This document shows positions 7,917-16,674 of a DNA stretch of 64,000 nucleotides, piece after piece (position 1 is the first letter of the stretch; each line of letters begins with the position of its first letter). The notes under the pieces were generated by a model that saw only the letters and a list, made by a program, of their open reading frames with translations, was not told the DNA's origin and ran no database searches. The position numbers and the translations under genes are program-made. The stretch is from Amycolatopsis jiangsuensis (GTDB lineage Bacteria; Actinomycetota; Actinomycetes; Mycobacteriales; Pseudonocardiaceae): contig NZ_JACHMG010000001.1 in NCBI RefSeq assembly GCF_014204865.1, forward strand, positions 4,118,501 through 4,182,500, read 5' to 3'.

Positions 7917-8639
7917 TCAGGAAGCGTCCGGGCAGGGCCGCAGTTGCGAACGGCGGAGTTGCACGTCGGGCCAGCCGCGCAGGTCGGACGGCGAGGTGAC
8001 GGTCGCCGTGCAGCCCATCAGGTCGCCGGCCAGCTCGTACACCTCGGCCAGCACCGGGGCGGCCTGGCAGCTGGCCGTGCCGGGGGTGGCCCGCGGGCAT
8101 TCGTGCCGGACGACGATCACGTCCGGGCGGCCGTCCTGGCTCACGTCGGACAGCGAAAGCGTGCCCGTGTCGGCGAAGTACGGCTTCCCGAAGTCACGCC
8201 ACACCCCGCCGGCTCCGGTGAGCAGCTCGCCGAACGCGCCGCCGCTGGTCCGGCCGCGGACCAGGCAGGCCGCGGTGGAACCGTCGACGCACTGCAGCGA
8301 ACTGGCGGTCAGTTTCGCGCCCATCCCGGAGATCGCGAGCTCGAACTCGGTGGGCGGCCGGGTGCCGACCTGCACCCGGCCGCGCCCACCGGAAGCGTCC
8401 GCGAACAGCACCACCGGAACTTCGCCCACGGTGACCGCGGCCAGCTGCCGGCACGGCTGCGCCCCGCACGTTTCGTTCGCCTGCCCGCTCGCGGGCGCGG
8501 GGACGCCGGCGCTCACCGGGGTCCCTTCCCGCTCCGGACGCAGCACCACGATCACGACGAGCGCCGCGACCGTGACCACGGCGGCCAGCGCCGCGGTGAG
8601 CAGCGCGGACCGGGGGATCCGCTTCGCCGAAGTCCGCAT
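7917..8639 (-). CDS. Membrane-anchored extracytoplasmic protein of unknown function, 240 aa
   Basis: A basic N-terminus is followed by one membrane segment (residues about 11-34, SALLTAALAAVVTVAALVVI) and a Pro/Ala linker. An outside domain of about 190 residues carries cysteines in likely disulfide pairs (NETCGAQPCRQL, LQCVDGSTAACLV). The segment DVSQDGRPDVIVVRHECP looks like an FG-GAP/VCBS-type loop. I do not recognise the whole family. ATG at 8639 was taken; a GTG at 8663 is equally possible and would add 8 residues. It converges with the symporter gene and diverges from the small gene at 8690. Confidence 0.65.
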   Translation of the reverse strand: MRTSAKRIPRSALLTAALAAVVTVAALVVIVVLRPEREGTPVSAGVPAPASGQANETCGAQPCRQLAAVTVGEVPVVLFADASGGRGRVQVGTRPPTEFELAISGMGAKLTASSLQCVDGSTAACLVRGRTSGGAFGELLTGAGGVWRDFGKPYFADTGTLSLSDVSQDGRPDVIVVRHECPRATPGTASCQAAPVLAEVYELAGDLMGCTATVTSPSDLRGWPDVQLRRSQLRPCPDAS

Positions 8640-8689
8640 ATCCGAGACTGTAAGCGACCTCACCGCCGGTGGCCGACTATGTTGTCCCG

Positions 8690-8980
8690 GTGACGAATCC
8701 CGACCTTCCCCCGGCCCTGTACCTGCCCACCGGCCCGGCGGGCCCGACCACCGACGGCGGCACCGGTGCCGCCGTCGAGCTGCGCCACACCCCCGACGGC
8801 CGGATCGCGCTGGTCGCGTTCACCGCGCTGGACCGGCTGGTGGACTGCTGTGGCGCGCACCAGCCGTGGATCCTGGTCAACACCGAGCACCTGCCGAAGA
8901 TCCACCAGGTCAACCCCTACGACGTGATCGTGCTCGACACCGAGCTCCCGGTCGAGCTGCGCCACCACGCGCCGGTATAA
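8690..8980 (+). CDS. SAV_915-like small protein, 96 aa
   Basis: A single small alpha/beta domain (GRIALVAFTALDRLVDCCG, PWILVNTEHL) resembles the SAV_915/SseB-like group of actinobacterial proteins of unknown function. GTG at 8690 is chosen because TATGTT at 8679 lies 6 bases before it, a leaderless pattern; a GTG at 8669 is the alternative. It lies between the divergent membrane protein and accA3. The role is unknown. Confidence 0.6.
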   Translation: MTNPDLPPALYLPTGPAGPTTDGGTGAAVELRHTPDGRIALVAFTALDRLVDCCGAHQPWILVNTEHLPKIHQVNPYDVIVLDTELPVELRHHAPV

Positions 8981-9079
8981 CGAACCGGCCGGGTGGTCCA
9001 GCTCTCAACCCAGAGCACGAGTGCGACCGTAGACTCCCGGATGACCAGCAGCGCCGCTGAAGAACGCGGGAGGTACGGG

Positions 9080-10876
9080 GTGAGCGAGCAGGACATCGCG
9101 AGCACAGGCGGGCCGGTGACCAAGGTCCTGGTCGCCAACCGGGGTGAGATCGCGGTGCGGGTGATCAGGGCGGCCAAGGACGCCGGCCTGGCCAGCGTGG
9201 CCGTCTACGCCGATCCCGACCGCGACGCCCCGCACGTGCGGCTGGCCGACGAGGCATTCGCCCTCGGTGGCAGCACGGCGGCGGAAAGCTACCTCTCGAT
9301 CGACAAGATCATCGACGCGGCCAAGCGGTCCGGCGCCGATTCGGTGCATCCGGGCTACGGGTTCCTGTCCGAGAACTCCGATTTCGCGCAGGCCGTGCTG
9401 GACGCCGGCCTCACCTGGATCGGACCGAGCCCGCAGTCCATCCGCGACCTCGGTGACAAGGTCACCGCGCGGCACATCGCGACGCGGGCCGGCGCGCCGC
9501 TGGTGCCCGGCACCAAGGAACCGGCCAAGGACGCCGGCGAGATCCTCGCCTTCGCCGACGAGCACGGGCTGCCGGTGGCCATCAAGGCCGCGTTCGGCGG
9601 CGGTGGCCGCGGCCTGAAGGTCGCGCGGACCCGCGAGGAGATCCCCGAGCTGTTCGAATCCGCGACCCGCGAGGCGGTGGCCGCGTTCGGCAGGGGCGAA
9701 TGCTTCGTGGAGCGCTACCTGGACAAGCCGCGACACGTCGAGGCGCAGGTGCTGGCCGACCAGCACGGCAACGCGATCGTGGTCGGTACCCGCGACTGCT
9801 CGCTGCAGCGCCGCCACCAGAAGCTCGTGGAGGAGGCGCCCGCGCCGTACCTCACCGACGAGCAGCGCGCCCGGATCCACGAATCGGCCAAGGCGATCTG
9901 CAAGGAGGCCGGCTACTACGGCGCCGGCACCGTGGAGTACCTGGTGGCCACCGACGGCACCATCTCCTTCCTGGAGGTGAACACCCGGCTGCAGGTCGAG
10001 CACCCGGTGTCCGAGGAGACCACCGGCCTCGACCTGGTGCGGGAGATGTTCCGCATCGCTCGCGGCGAGAAGCTGCGCATTCTCGAGGACCCGGAGCCGC
10101 GCGGCCACTCGATCGAGTTCCGGATCAACGGCGAGGACGCCGGACGCGGCTTCCTGCCCGCCCCCGGGACTGTCACGAAGTTCGTCTCGCCGAACGGGCC
10201 GGGCGTGCGCGTGGACTCCGGGGTGGAGTCCGGCAGCGTCATCGGTGGCCAGTTCGACTCGATGCTCGCGAAGCTGATCGTCACCGGCTCCGACCGGGCG
10301 AACGCCCTGGAGCGCAGCCGGCGCGCGCTGGCCGAATTCGTGGTCGAGGGCATGGCGACGGTGCTGCCGTTCGACCGGGTGATCGTCGACGATCCGGCAT
10401 TCGTCGGCGACGAGAACGGTTTCACCGTGCACACCCGCTGGATCGAGACCGAGTTCGACAACAAGATCGAACCGTTCACCGCCCCGGACGCGGAGGCCGA
10501 GCAAGAGGCACCGCGGCAGAACGTGGTGGTCGAGGTCGGCGGCCGCCGGCTGGAGGTGTCGCTGCCCGGCGGCTTCGCGCTGGAGGGTGGCGGCGCCGCG
10601 GCGACCGCGACGAAGGCGAAGCCGCGCAAGCGTGCCGGTGGTTCGAAGGCCGCGGTGAGCGGCGACGCGGTCACCGCGCCGATGCAGGGCACCATCGTGA
10701 AGATCGGGGTCGAGGAAGGCCAGCACGTCGAGGCGGGCGAGCTGATCCTGGTGCTCGAGGCGATGAAGATGGAAAACCCGGTCACCGCGCACAAAGCGGG
10801 CACGGTGACCGGACTTTCGGTCGAGGTCGGTGCCGCGGTGACCCAGGGCAGCCAGCTGCTGGAGCTCAAGGACTGA
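9080..10876 (+). CDS. accA3: Acetyl/propionyl-CoA carboxylase alpha subunit (biotin carboxylase plus BCCP), 598 aa
   Basis: Biotin carboxylase occupies residues about 15-460: the N-terminal [18 protein letters not shown], the ATP-grasp Gly loop [10 protein letters not shown] and the catalytic [11 protein letters not shown] Lys/Arg-rich linker leads to the biotinyl domain with EAMKMENP, biotin on Lys563. Length and domain order match AccA3 of mycobacteria, which serves acetyl-, propionyl- and long-chain acyl-CoA carboxylases with separate AccD subunits. GTG at 9080 has GGAGG 6 bases upstream. An in-frame ATG at 9041 sits 5 bases after TAGACT and may be a leaderless alternative. Products feed fatty acid synthesis and the mut pathway at 28-33 kb. 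Confidence 0.95.
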   Translation: MSEQDIASTGGPVTKVLVANRGEIAVRVIRAAKDAGLASVAVYADPDRDAPHVRLADEAFALGGSTAAESYLSIDKIIDAAKRSGADSVHPGYGFLSENSDFAQAVLDAGLTWIGPSPQSIRDLGDKVTARHIATRAGAPLVPGTKEPAKDAGEILAFADEHGLPVAIKAAFGGGGRGLKVARTREEIPELFESATREAVAAFGRGECFVERYLDKPRHVEAQVLADQHGNAIVVGTRDCSLQRRHQKLVEEAPAPYLTDEQRARIHESAKAICKEAGYYGAGTVEYLVATDGTISFLEVNTRLQVEHPVSEETTGLDLVREMFRIARGEKLRILEDPEPRGHSIEFRINGEDAGRGFLPAPGTVTKFVSPNGPGVRVDSGVESGSVIGGQFDSMLAKLIVTGSDRANALERSRRALAEFVVEGMATVLPFDRVIVDDPAFVGDENGFTVHTRWIETEFDNKIEPFTAPDAEAEQEAPRQNVVVEVGGRRLEVSLPGGFALEGGGAAATATKAKPRKRAGGSKAAVSGDAVTAPMQGTIVKIGVEEGQHVEAGELILVLEAMKMENPVTAHKAGTVTGLSVEVGAAVTQGSQLLELKD

Positions 10877-10930
10877 AGTTGTGCCGGATTTCGTGGGTGG
10901 CCGGGCGCGCGGCGGCATACCATCGTCGAT

Positions 10931-11506
10931 GTGACTGAGGTTCCGTCTCCGCAACTGCGGATCAGCGATCAGGAACGGGAGTCCGCGCTGAACGCGCTCG
11001 GTGAGCACATGAGCGCGGGGCGGATCGACATCGAGGAGTACGGCGAACGTTCGGCCCGGATCACCGCGGCCAAGACCCGCGGTGAGCTGGCCGAGATGTT
11101 CGCCGACCTGCCGGCGCCGCATCCCGCGTACGGCGGCGATGTGCCGGCGGCGACGCCACCCGCGGCCTCCGTCCCGCACCCCGCGGCCCAGCCGCCGGCC
11201 GGGGAAGTGGCCAGGCCCGAGCAGAGCACTCCGGTCATGCAGCGGGTGGTGGCCGGACTGCTGCCGATCCTCTGGATCGCGGCGATCGCCTTGACCGCCA
11301 CCACCGGCGCGTGGGGCGTCATCCTCGTTCCGATCGTGCTCAGCGGTATCGGGGCGTCGGTGTGGGGCAAGCACTTCGACCACCGCGACCGGCACGACCG
11401 GCACCGGGAACGGCTGGAGCGGCACCGGGAGCACCGGCTGGCCCACCTCGAGCACCGCCGCGAGCTGCGCGACGAGTACCGGCGCCGCCGCCGGTTGGAA
11501 CGCTGA
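10931..11506 (+). CDS. DUF1707 membrane protein with a His/Arg-rich tail, 191 aa
   Basis: Residues 8-58 form a DUF1707 domain (LRISDQERESALNALGEH, then GRIDIEEYGERSARITAAKT). A Pro/Ala linker follows, then two membrane segments near 105-145. The highly charged tail (HFDHRDRHDRHRERLERHRE) could be a coiled coil or metal-binding helix. TACCAT at 10918 lies 7 bases before the GTG, a leaderless pattern. It heads a three-gene unit with a shorter DUF1707 paralogue and a sensor kinase. DUF1707 proteins often sit beside envelope-stress kinases, so a sensing role is inferred. Confidence 0.75.
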   Translation: MTEVPSPQLRISDQERESALNALGEHMSAGRIDIEEYGERSARITAAKTRGELAEMFADLPAPHPAYGGDVPAATPPAASVPHPAAQPPAGEVARPEQSTPVMQRVVAGLLPILWIAAIALTATTGAWGVILVPIVLSGIGASVWGKHFDHRDRHDRHRERLERHREHRLAHLEHRRELRDEYRRRRRLER

Positions 11507-11514
11507 GGCCTGCC

Positions 11515-11901
11515 GTGCCCGACATGCTGCTGAGCGATGCCGAGCGGCAGGACGCGCTCGACGTCCTCTCCGAACACGTGCGGACCGGGCGGCTGGACGT
11601 CGACGAGTACGGCACTCGTTCGGCGAGAGTCGCCGCGGCGAAGCGGGTCAGCGAGCTGGTTCCGTTGTTCGACGACCTGCCCTCACCCAGGCCGAGTGCC
11701 CTGCTGTCCGCGCCCCGCGCCACCGCGGCTCCCCCGCCGGCGTCCCGGGGCAGCACGCTGTCGCGGTACGTGACGAGGTACGCGGTGCCGATTTCTGTCG
11801 TGCTGAGCATCGTGATCCTGGTGCTCTCGCGCGGCCGGCTGTTCATCGTTTTCGCGCTGCCGATCGCCGTACTGCTGCTCACCGGGTGGCGGCGGCGCTG
11901 A
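11515..11901 (+). CDS. DUF1707 membrane protein, 128 aa
   Basis: A shorter paralogue of the preceding gene. DUF1707 is at residues 4-55 (MLLSDAERQDALDVLSEH, GRLDVDEYGTRSARVAAAK). A Pro-rich linker precedes a hydrophobic hairpin (PISVVLSIVILVLSRG, LFIVFALPIAVLLLTG) ending WRRR. GTG at 11515 follows the upstream stop by 8 bases; the ATG at 11524 is an alternative. The tandem arrangement suggests local duplication. Confidence 0.72.
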   Translation: MPDMLLSDAERQDALDVLSEHVRTGRLDVDEYGTRSARVAAAKRVSELVPLFDDLPSPRPSALLSAPRATAAPPPASRGSTLSRYVTRYAVPISVVLSIVILVLSRGRLFIVFALPIAVLLLTGWRRR

Positions 11902-11911
11902 GGCCGCGATC

Positions 11912-13105
11912 ATGATCGGGATCCGGCCGGGCGCGATCGACCCACGTACCGAACGGCGGGCGGGTCCCACGGTCACCGCCATCGGAATCGCGGCGCTGAC
12001 GGTGTGCACGATCATCGCGGGCACGCAGGACCACGGCAGCCCGGCGCAGTGGCGCACCACGCTGATCCTCGCCGCGGCGATCGCACTGTGGCTGCTGGTG
12101 CTCATCCCGCTGGTCCCCCGGCGCACCGAGAACCCGTGGCGTGCGGTCGGCTTTTTCGCGGTCCTGCTGATCGCCTCGACGTTCCTGGCCACGCGGATGG
12201 ACACGTTCACCGCCTTCGCCTCCGTCGGCTACCCGATCGCCTTCGTGTTGTTCCCCGCGCGCTGGAGCATTTTCGCGGCGGCCGCGACCGCGCTGGTTCC
12301 GTTGCTGGCCAAGGGAATCTGGCATGCCGAGACACCGCCGTGGGTGACCGTGGTGTCGGTCGTGGGGCCGGTGCTGTACGCCGCGTGGTTCGTCGGCGCG
12401 GAAAGCGAGGAACGCCGTCGCACCAACCAGAAGCTGACCGCGGCGCTGGCGGAGAACGCCGCGCTGCAGGAAAGACTCCTCGTCCAGGCCAGGGAATCGG
12501 GCGTACGCGACGAACGGCAGCGGATGGCGAGGGAAATCCACGACACCGTGGCGCAGGGCCTCACCGGCATCGTCACGCAGCTGCACGCCGCCGATCAAGC
12601 CGCCTGCGAAGACGACCGCCAACGGCATCTCGGGCACGTGCACGCACTGGCGAAGGACAGCCTGAGCGAGGCCCGCCGCGCGGTGCAAGCACTCCGTCCG
12701 GAGCCGCTGGCCGATTCGCGCCTGCCCGAGGCCCTCGCCGGGCTGGCCGAACGCCTGGCGGGAAGGACGGGCACCGAAGTGACGGCCCGGACAGACGGTG
12801 CCACGCGGCCGTTACCGCCCGAGGCCGAGGAGACGCTGTACCGGGTCACCCAGGAAGCCCTGGCCAACGCGGAAAAACACGCCGAGGCGACCCGGATCGC
12901 CGTCACCCTGACCTACACCGACGGTTCGGTCCTGCTCGACATCCGCGACGATGGACTGGGATTCACCGCCGGAGATCGCGGCGAGGGCACCGGCTTCGGG
13001 CTCGAAGCCATGCGGCAGCGCGTCCGGCGAACGGCCGGCACGCTGACCATCGAATCCGCGCCCGGGGACGGCACCGTGGTCCACGTGCAGCTGCCCGCCC
13101 GGTGA
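11912..13105 (+). CDS. NarL-type sensor histidine kinase without an adjacent response regulator, 397 aa
   Basis: Several N-terminal membrane helices (residues about 20-165) precede a HisKA_3 dimerisation domain. The phospho-acceptor is in REIHDTVAQGL near residue 211. The ATPase domain shows NAEKHAEA, DDGLGF and GTGFGLEAM. This is the architecture of NarX/DesK-like kinases, which normally pair with a NarL/FixJ response regulator in the next gene. Here the next sequence is a 156-base repeat-bounded relic and a GNAT gene, so the kinase is an orphan. It follows two DUF1707 genes, which may supply the signal. Confidence 0.88.
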   Translation: MIGIRPGAIDPRTERRAGPTVTAIGIAALTVCTIIAGTQDHGSPAQWRTTLILAAAIALWLLVLIPLVPRRTENPWRAVGFFAVLLIASTFLATRMDTFTAFASVGYPIAFVLFPARWSIFAAAATALVPLLAKGIWHAETPPWVTVVSVVGPVLYAAWFVGAESEERRRTNQKLTAALAENAALQERLLVQARESGVRDERQRMAREIHDTVAQGLTGIVTQLHAADQAACEDDRQRHLGHVHALAKDSLSEARRAVQALRPEPLADSRLPEALAGLAERLAGRTGTEVTARTDGATRPLPPEAEETLYRVTQEALANAEKHAEATRIAVTLTYTDGSVLLDIRDDGLGFTAGDRGEGTGFGLEAMRQRVRRTAGTLTIESAPGDGTVVHVQLPAR

Positions 13106-13275
13106 CGTTCACCCGGTCGGCGTCGGGTTCTACGACGCGCAGCGTGCGTCGCCGTGCGCGGGGATCGACTGCTGGTGACCAACTCCCAGATGGACACCTA
13201 CCTGTACGGCACTCCGCTGACCAGCCCGGTGTTCACCCTCGAAAGCCTGCCGCTGCACTGACGTTCACCCGGTCG
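13103..13275. repeat. 17-base direct repeats bounding a gene relic
   Basis: TGACGTTCACCCGGTCG occurs at 13103-13119, beginning with the kinase stop codon, and again at 13259-13275, beginning with the stop of the relic between them. The second copy is the left arm of a terminator hairpin; the first is an orphan half. Deletion or duplication between the copies would explain the truncated gene in the interval. Confidence 0.7.
13154..13261 (+). pseudogene. C-terminal remnant of an exported or beta-propeller-type protein
   Basis: A 35-codon open stretch ends at TGA 13259 and reads RGDRLLVTNSQMDTYLYG, then SPVFTLESLPLH. This resembles the last strands of SMP-30/NHL-type proteins. Nothing upstream continues the fold before the kinase stop, and there is no ribosome site. 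It lies between the two 17-base repeats and looks like the surviving end of a deleted gene. The family assignment is tentative. Confidence 0.4.
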
Positions 13276-13303
13276 CCGGGCGCACCCGTCGGGCCCGGGT
13301 GAA
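13264..13303 (+). terminator. Hairpin terminator downstream of the kinase unit
   Basis: TTCACCCGG at 13264-13272 pairs exactly with CCGGGTGAA at 13295-13303 across a GC-rich 22-base loop. It begins just after the stop of the relic gene. No U-run follows. Confidence 0.55.
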
Positions 13304-13331
13304 GTCCGCGAATCCTGGTTACGCTCGGGGA

Positions 13332-13862
13332 GTGGAACCCGTGGAGATCAACGCGGGCGCGTACTACCTGCGCCAGTTGCGTGCGGACCGGCACCTCGAC
13401 GACCGGCCCGCGCTGATGGAGGCATTCGCGGATCCGGAACACCGCCGGTACGTGCTGAACTACCGGTTGCGGACGACCGACGAAGCCACCGAGTACATCA
13501 CGCTGCGTGCCGCGCAGTGGGCCTGTGACGAACGCTGCTCGTGGGCGGTCGCCGAACCGACGACCGGGCGGCTGCTCGGCGAGGTCGGGCTCCGCGACCT
13601 CGACACGACGTTCGGCACGGCGGAGGCCTCGGTGTGGACGCATCCGGCGGAGCGCGGCGGAGGCATCGCCGTCACCGCGCTGTCCGCGGCCATCCGGTTC
13701 GGCTTCGGCGCACTGGAACTCAACGAGATCGCCTACCGGCACCTGGAAAGCAACACGGCGTCGGCCATCGTGGCCGAGCGGTGCGGGTTCAGCAGGGTGG
13801 GCCTCGAAGATCGCCCTTCACCCACCGGCGAACCCCTGGTGCGCTGGGTCCGCACCTCGTGA
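13332..13862 (+). CDS. GNAT-family N-acetyltransferase (RimJ/RimL type), 176 aa
   Basis: The fold is seen in order: the N-terminal strand YYLRQLRADRHLDDRPAL, the central GRLLGEVGLRDLD strands and the acetyl-CoA loop HPAERGGGIAVTAL near residue 102. The C-terminal ELNEIAYRHLESNTASAIVAE helix is typical of RimJ/RimL enzymes that acetylate N-termini or small amines. GTG at 13332 lies 6 bases after TACGCT (13320-13325), suggesting a leaderless message; GTG at 13341 is an alternative. The acceptor substrate is not identifiable. The stop codon lies inside a strong bidirectional terminator shared with glpD. Confidence 0.82.
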   Translation: MEPVEINAGAYYLRQLRADRHLDDRPALMEAFADPEHRRYVLNYRLRTTDEATEYITLRAAQWACDERCSWAVAEPTTGRLLGEVGLRDLDTTFGTAEASVWTHPAERGGGIAVTALSAAIRFGFGALELNEIAYRHLESNTASAIVAERCGFSRVGLEDRPSPTGEPLVRWVRTS

Positions 13863-13902
13863 GTGGCGAGGCCGGTTCTCACCGGCCTCGCCACTCACGA
13901 GG
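13855..13902. terminator. Bidirectional terminator between the GNAT gene and glpD
   Basis: A perfect 22-base-pair stem (13855-13876 with 13881-13902) closes a 4-base TCTC loop. The left arm contains the GNAT stop codon, and the right arm ends 5 bases before the glpD stop. It serves two convergent genes. Confidence 0.9.
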
Positions 13903-13907
13903 AGTGC

Positions 13908-15665
13908 TCAGCTGACCGGCTCGATGATGCCGGCGCGGGCCTCCGGGGCCGCCGCTCGCAGGGCGTCCGCGGACTCGTCGGTGGGCTGGGACTGCGAATC
14001 GCGTTCGGCCTCCACCCGGGACCGGTAGACGGCCACCTCGTGCTGCGCCGCCTCCGCGGACCAGCCCAGCACCTCGCCGACGAGCTGCGCCACCTGCTCC
14101 GCGCAGTCGACGCCGCGGTGCGCGTACTCGATGGAGATCCGGGTCCGCCGGGCGAGCACGTCCTCCAGATGCAGTGCCCCCTCGTGGCTCGCCGCGTACA
14201 CGACCTCCACGCCGAGGTAGTCCGGCGCGGACTCGATCGGCTTGAGCAGCTCGGGCCGGCCGTCGGCGAGCGCCAGCACCTCGTGCACCATCGAGCCGTA
14301 GCGGTCGAGCAGGTGCCGCACGCGGTACGGGTGCAGCCCGTGCTGGGCGGCCAGGTGATCGGCCTGGTTGACCAGCGCGTGGTAGCCGTCCGCGCCGAGC
14401 AGCGGAACCTTGTCGGTGATGGAGGACGGCGGACGGCCCGGCAGGTCGACCACCGCCGCGTCCACGGCGTCGGCGGCCATCACGCGGTACGTGGTGTACT
14501 TCCCGCCCGCGATGGCGACCAGACCGGGCGCGACCCTGGCGACCGCGTGCTCCCGCGAAAGCTTCGACGTCTCTTCGCTTTCCCCCGCCAGCAACGGGCG
14601 CAGGCCCGCGTACACGCCCTCGATGTCGTCGTGGGTGAGCGGGGTGGCGAGCACCTTGTTGACGTGCTCGAGGAGGTAGTCGATGTCGTGCTTGGTGGCC
14701 GCGGGATGCGCGAGATCGAGATTCCAGTCGGTGTCGGTGGTGCCGACGATCCAGTGATTGCGCCACGGGATCACGAACAGCACCGACTTCTCGGTGCGCA
14801 GGATCATGCCCGATTCCGAGACGATCCGGTCGCGCGGCACCACGATGTGCACGCCCTTGCTGGCACGCACGCGGAACCGGCCGCGACCGCCGGAGAGCCG
14901 CTGCAGTTCGTCGGTCCACACGCCGGTGCAGTTGATCACCGCGCCGGCGTGGATCTCGGTTTCCCGGCCGTCCTCGACGTCACGCACGCGCACGCCGGAA
15001 ATCCGGTCCGCCTCCCGGAGGAACCCGACGACCTGGGTGGACGTGCGGACCACCGCGCCGTAGTGCGCGGCGGTACGGGCCACCGTCATGGTGTGCCGGG
15101 CGTCGTCGGACTGCGCGTCGTAGTAGCGGATCCCGCCGATCAGCGCGGACCGCTTGAGCGCGGGCACCATCCGCAACGCACCCGCCCGGGTGAGGTGCTT
15201 CTGCCCCGGCACCGAGCGCGCGCCGCCCATCGTGTCGTACATCAGCAGCCCGGCCGCGGTGTAGGGCCGTTCCCAGACGCGGCGGGTGAGCGGGTACAGG
15301 AAGCTCACCGGTTTCACCAGATGGGGCGCGATCTTCGTGAGCATCAGCTCGCGCTCGTGCAGGGCCTCGCGCACCAGCCCGAACTCGAGCTGCTCCAGAT
15401 AACGCAGGCCGCCGTGGAAGAGCTTGCTGGACCGGCTGGACGTGCCGGACGCCAGGTCGCGCGCCTCGACCAGGGCCACCCGCAGACCACGCGTCGCCGC
15501 GTCGAGCGCGGTGCCCGCGCCGACCACCCCGCCGCCGATCACGACGAGGTCGTAGGTCTGCGCACCGAAGCGGCGCCACGACTCCTCGCGGTTGTCCGGG
15601 CCCAGCCGGGCCGGGTTCTGGTCGGCCGCGGGGCGGTCGGCACCGTGCTGAGAACTCGTCACCAC
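13908..15665 (-). CDS. glpD: Aerobic glycerol-3-phosphate dehydrogenase, 585 aa
   Basis: Membrane-associated FAD enzyme oxidising sn-glycerol 3-phosphate to dihydroxyacetone phosphate and passing electrons to the quinone pool. The FAD site is DLVVIGGGVVGAGTALDAA near residue 37, followed by LVEARDLASGTSSRSSKLFH, a strong GlpD signature, and GGLRYLEQ. The C-terminal domain ends with the helical DAO_C region. GTG at 15665 was chosen for GGAGG 5 bases upstream; the frame extends to 15737 without support. It is divergent from glpFK with about 230 bases of shared control region. Length fits mycobacterial GlpD2. Confidence 0.94.
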   Translation of the reverse strand: MVTSSQHGADRPAADQNPARLGPDNREESWRRFGAQTYDLVVIGGGVVGAGTALDAATRGLRVALVEARDLASGTSSRSSKLFHGGLRYLEQLEFGLVREALHERELMLTKIAPHLVKPVSFLYPLTRRVWERPYTAAGLLMYDTMGGARSVPGQKHLTRAGALRMVPALKRSALIGGIRYYDAQSDDARHTMTVARTAAHYGAVVRTSTQVVGFLREADRISGVRVRDVEDGRETEIHAGAVINCTGVWTDELQRLSGGRGRFRVRASKGVHIVVPRDRIVSESGMILRTEKSVLFVIPWRNHWIVGTTDTDWNLDLAHPAATKHDIDYLLEHVNKVLATPLTHDDIEGVYAGLRPLLAGESEETSKLSREHAVARVAPGLVAIAGGKYTTYRVMAADAVDAAVVDLPGRPPSSITDKVPLLGADGYHALVNQADHLAAQHGLHPYRVRHLLDRYGSMVHEVLALADGRPELLKPIESAPDYLGVEVVYAASHEGALHLEDVLARRTRISIEYAHRGVDCAEQVAQLVGEVLGWSAEAAQHEVAVYRSRVEAERDSQSQPTDESADALRAAAPEARAGIIEPVS

Positions 15666-15894
15666 TGGATCCTCCTCGTACTCACCTCCTCCAGCATCGC
15701 ACGGGTCGGTGACCACGCGCTCACCCCGAGGTGACACGTGTGGCGTAACCCTCGGAACCCGTGATCACATTGCTGCAGGCGGCGCCTGGAACGATCTTGT
15801 ACGCCCCGGTAACGTGCCGCGGACTGGGTCGGCGAAGAGGCCGTGGCACGGCGTGATCGATCCTGCGCAGAGTGTCGGAGTGTGGAGGTAGAGC
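15666..15894. promoter_or_regulatory. Divergent control region between glpD and glpF
   Basis: This 229-base gap must carry both glp promoters. Short dyads are visible (CACGTG near 15737, GTGATCAC near 15761), but no operator can be named with confidence and no glpR/gylR-type regulator gene lies nearby. Glycerol induction is expected from the pathway only. Confidence 0.45.
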
Positions 15895-16644
15895 GTGAGT
15901 GCCGGAGCAATCATCGTCTGGGAGCTGCTGGGGACCGCAGTCCTGATTCTCTTGGGTAACGGCGTCGTGGCCAACCACGTACTCCGCAAGAACAACGGCC
16001 ACAACGCGGGCACGTTGTTCATCACTTTCGGCTGGGCGTTCGGCGTGTTCGCCGGGGCCAGCATCGCCGCGCCGACCGGCGCGCACCTCAACCCGGCGGT
16101 GACCCTCGGGCTCGCCATCGCGGGCAAGACGGCGTGGGCGGACGTGCCGTTCTACTTCATCGGGGAGTTCGCCGGCGCGATCCTCGGCGCGGTGCTGTGC
16201 TGGGCGACCTACAAACTGCAGTTCGACGACCATCCGGAGCCGGCCGACACGCTGGGCATCTTCTCCACCGCCCCGCAGATCCGGAACAAGGCGTGGAACC
16301 TGGTCACCGAGATCATCGGCACCTTCGTCCTGGTCGGCTGGGTGCTGCTGAGCCCGGTCTTCGAGAGCGGCGAGGACGGCGTGCCGAACTTCGGCAACTC
16401 CGGGCTGGGCTACGCCGGGGTGTCGTTCGTGGTGCTGGTCATCGGGATCTCGCTCGGCGGGCCGACCGGGTACGCCATCAACCCGGCGCGCGACCTCGGT
16501 CCGCGCATCGCCTACGCGTTCCTGCTGCCGATCAAGGGCAAGCGCGACGCGGACTGGGGCTACTCGTGGGTCCCGGTGGCCGGGCCGCTGGCCGGCGGCG
16601 CGATCGCCGCGCTGGTCTACCTCGCCGTGCACAACCTGACCTGA
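15895..16644 (+). CDS. glpF: Glycerol uptake facilitator (aquaglyceroporin), 249 aa
   Basis: A six-helix MIP-family channel with both half-helix motifs: HLNPAV near residue 65 and INPARDLGPR near residue 198. The Asp after the second NPAR is typical of glycerol-conducting members, as opposed to strict water channels. GTG at 15895 has GGAGG 6 bases upstream. It is the first gene of glpFK; glpK starts 30 bases after its stop. It brings glycerol in for phosphorylation by GlpK. Confidence 0.95.
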   Translation: MSAGAIIVWELLGTAVLILLGNGVVANHVLRKNNGHNAGTLFITFGWAFGVFAGASIAAPTGAHLNPAVTLGLAIAGKTAWADVPFYFIGEFAGAILGAVLCWATYKLQFDDHPEPADTLGIFSTAPQIRNKAWNLVTEIIGTFVLVGWVLLSPVFESGEDGVPNFGNSGLGYAGVSFVVLVIGISLGGPTGYAINPARDLGPRIAYAFLLPIKGKRDADWGYSWVPVAGPLAGGAIAALVYLAVHNLT

Positions 16645-16674
16645 CGCCGCCCCCGATCTTTCTGGAGGAAACCG

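Noticed and set aside
9005..11455. An 816-codon open frame on the minus strand
   Set aside because: Antisense to accA3 and the DUF1707 gene; composition is shadow-like and no domain is visible.
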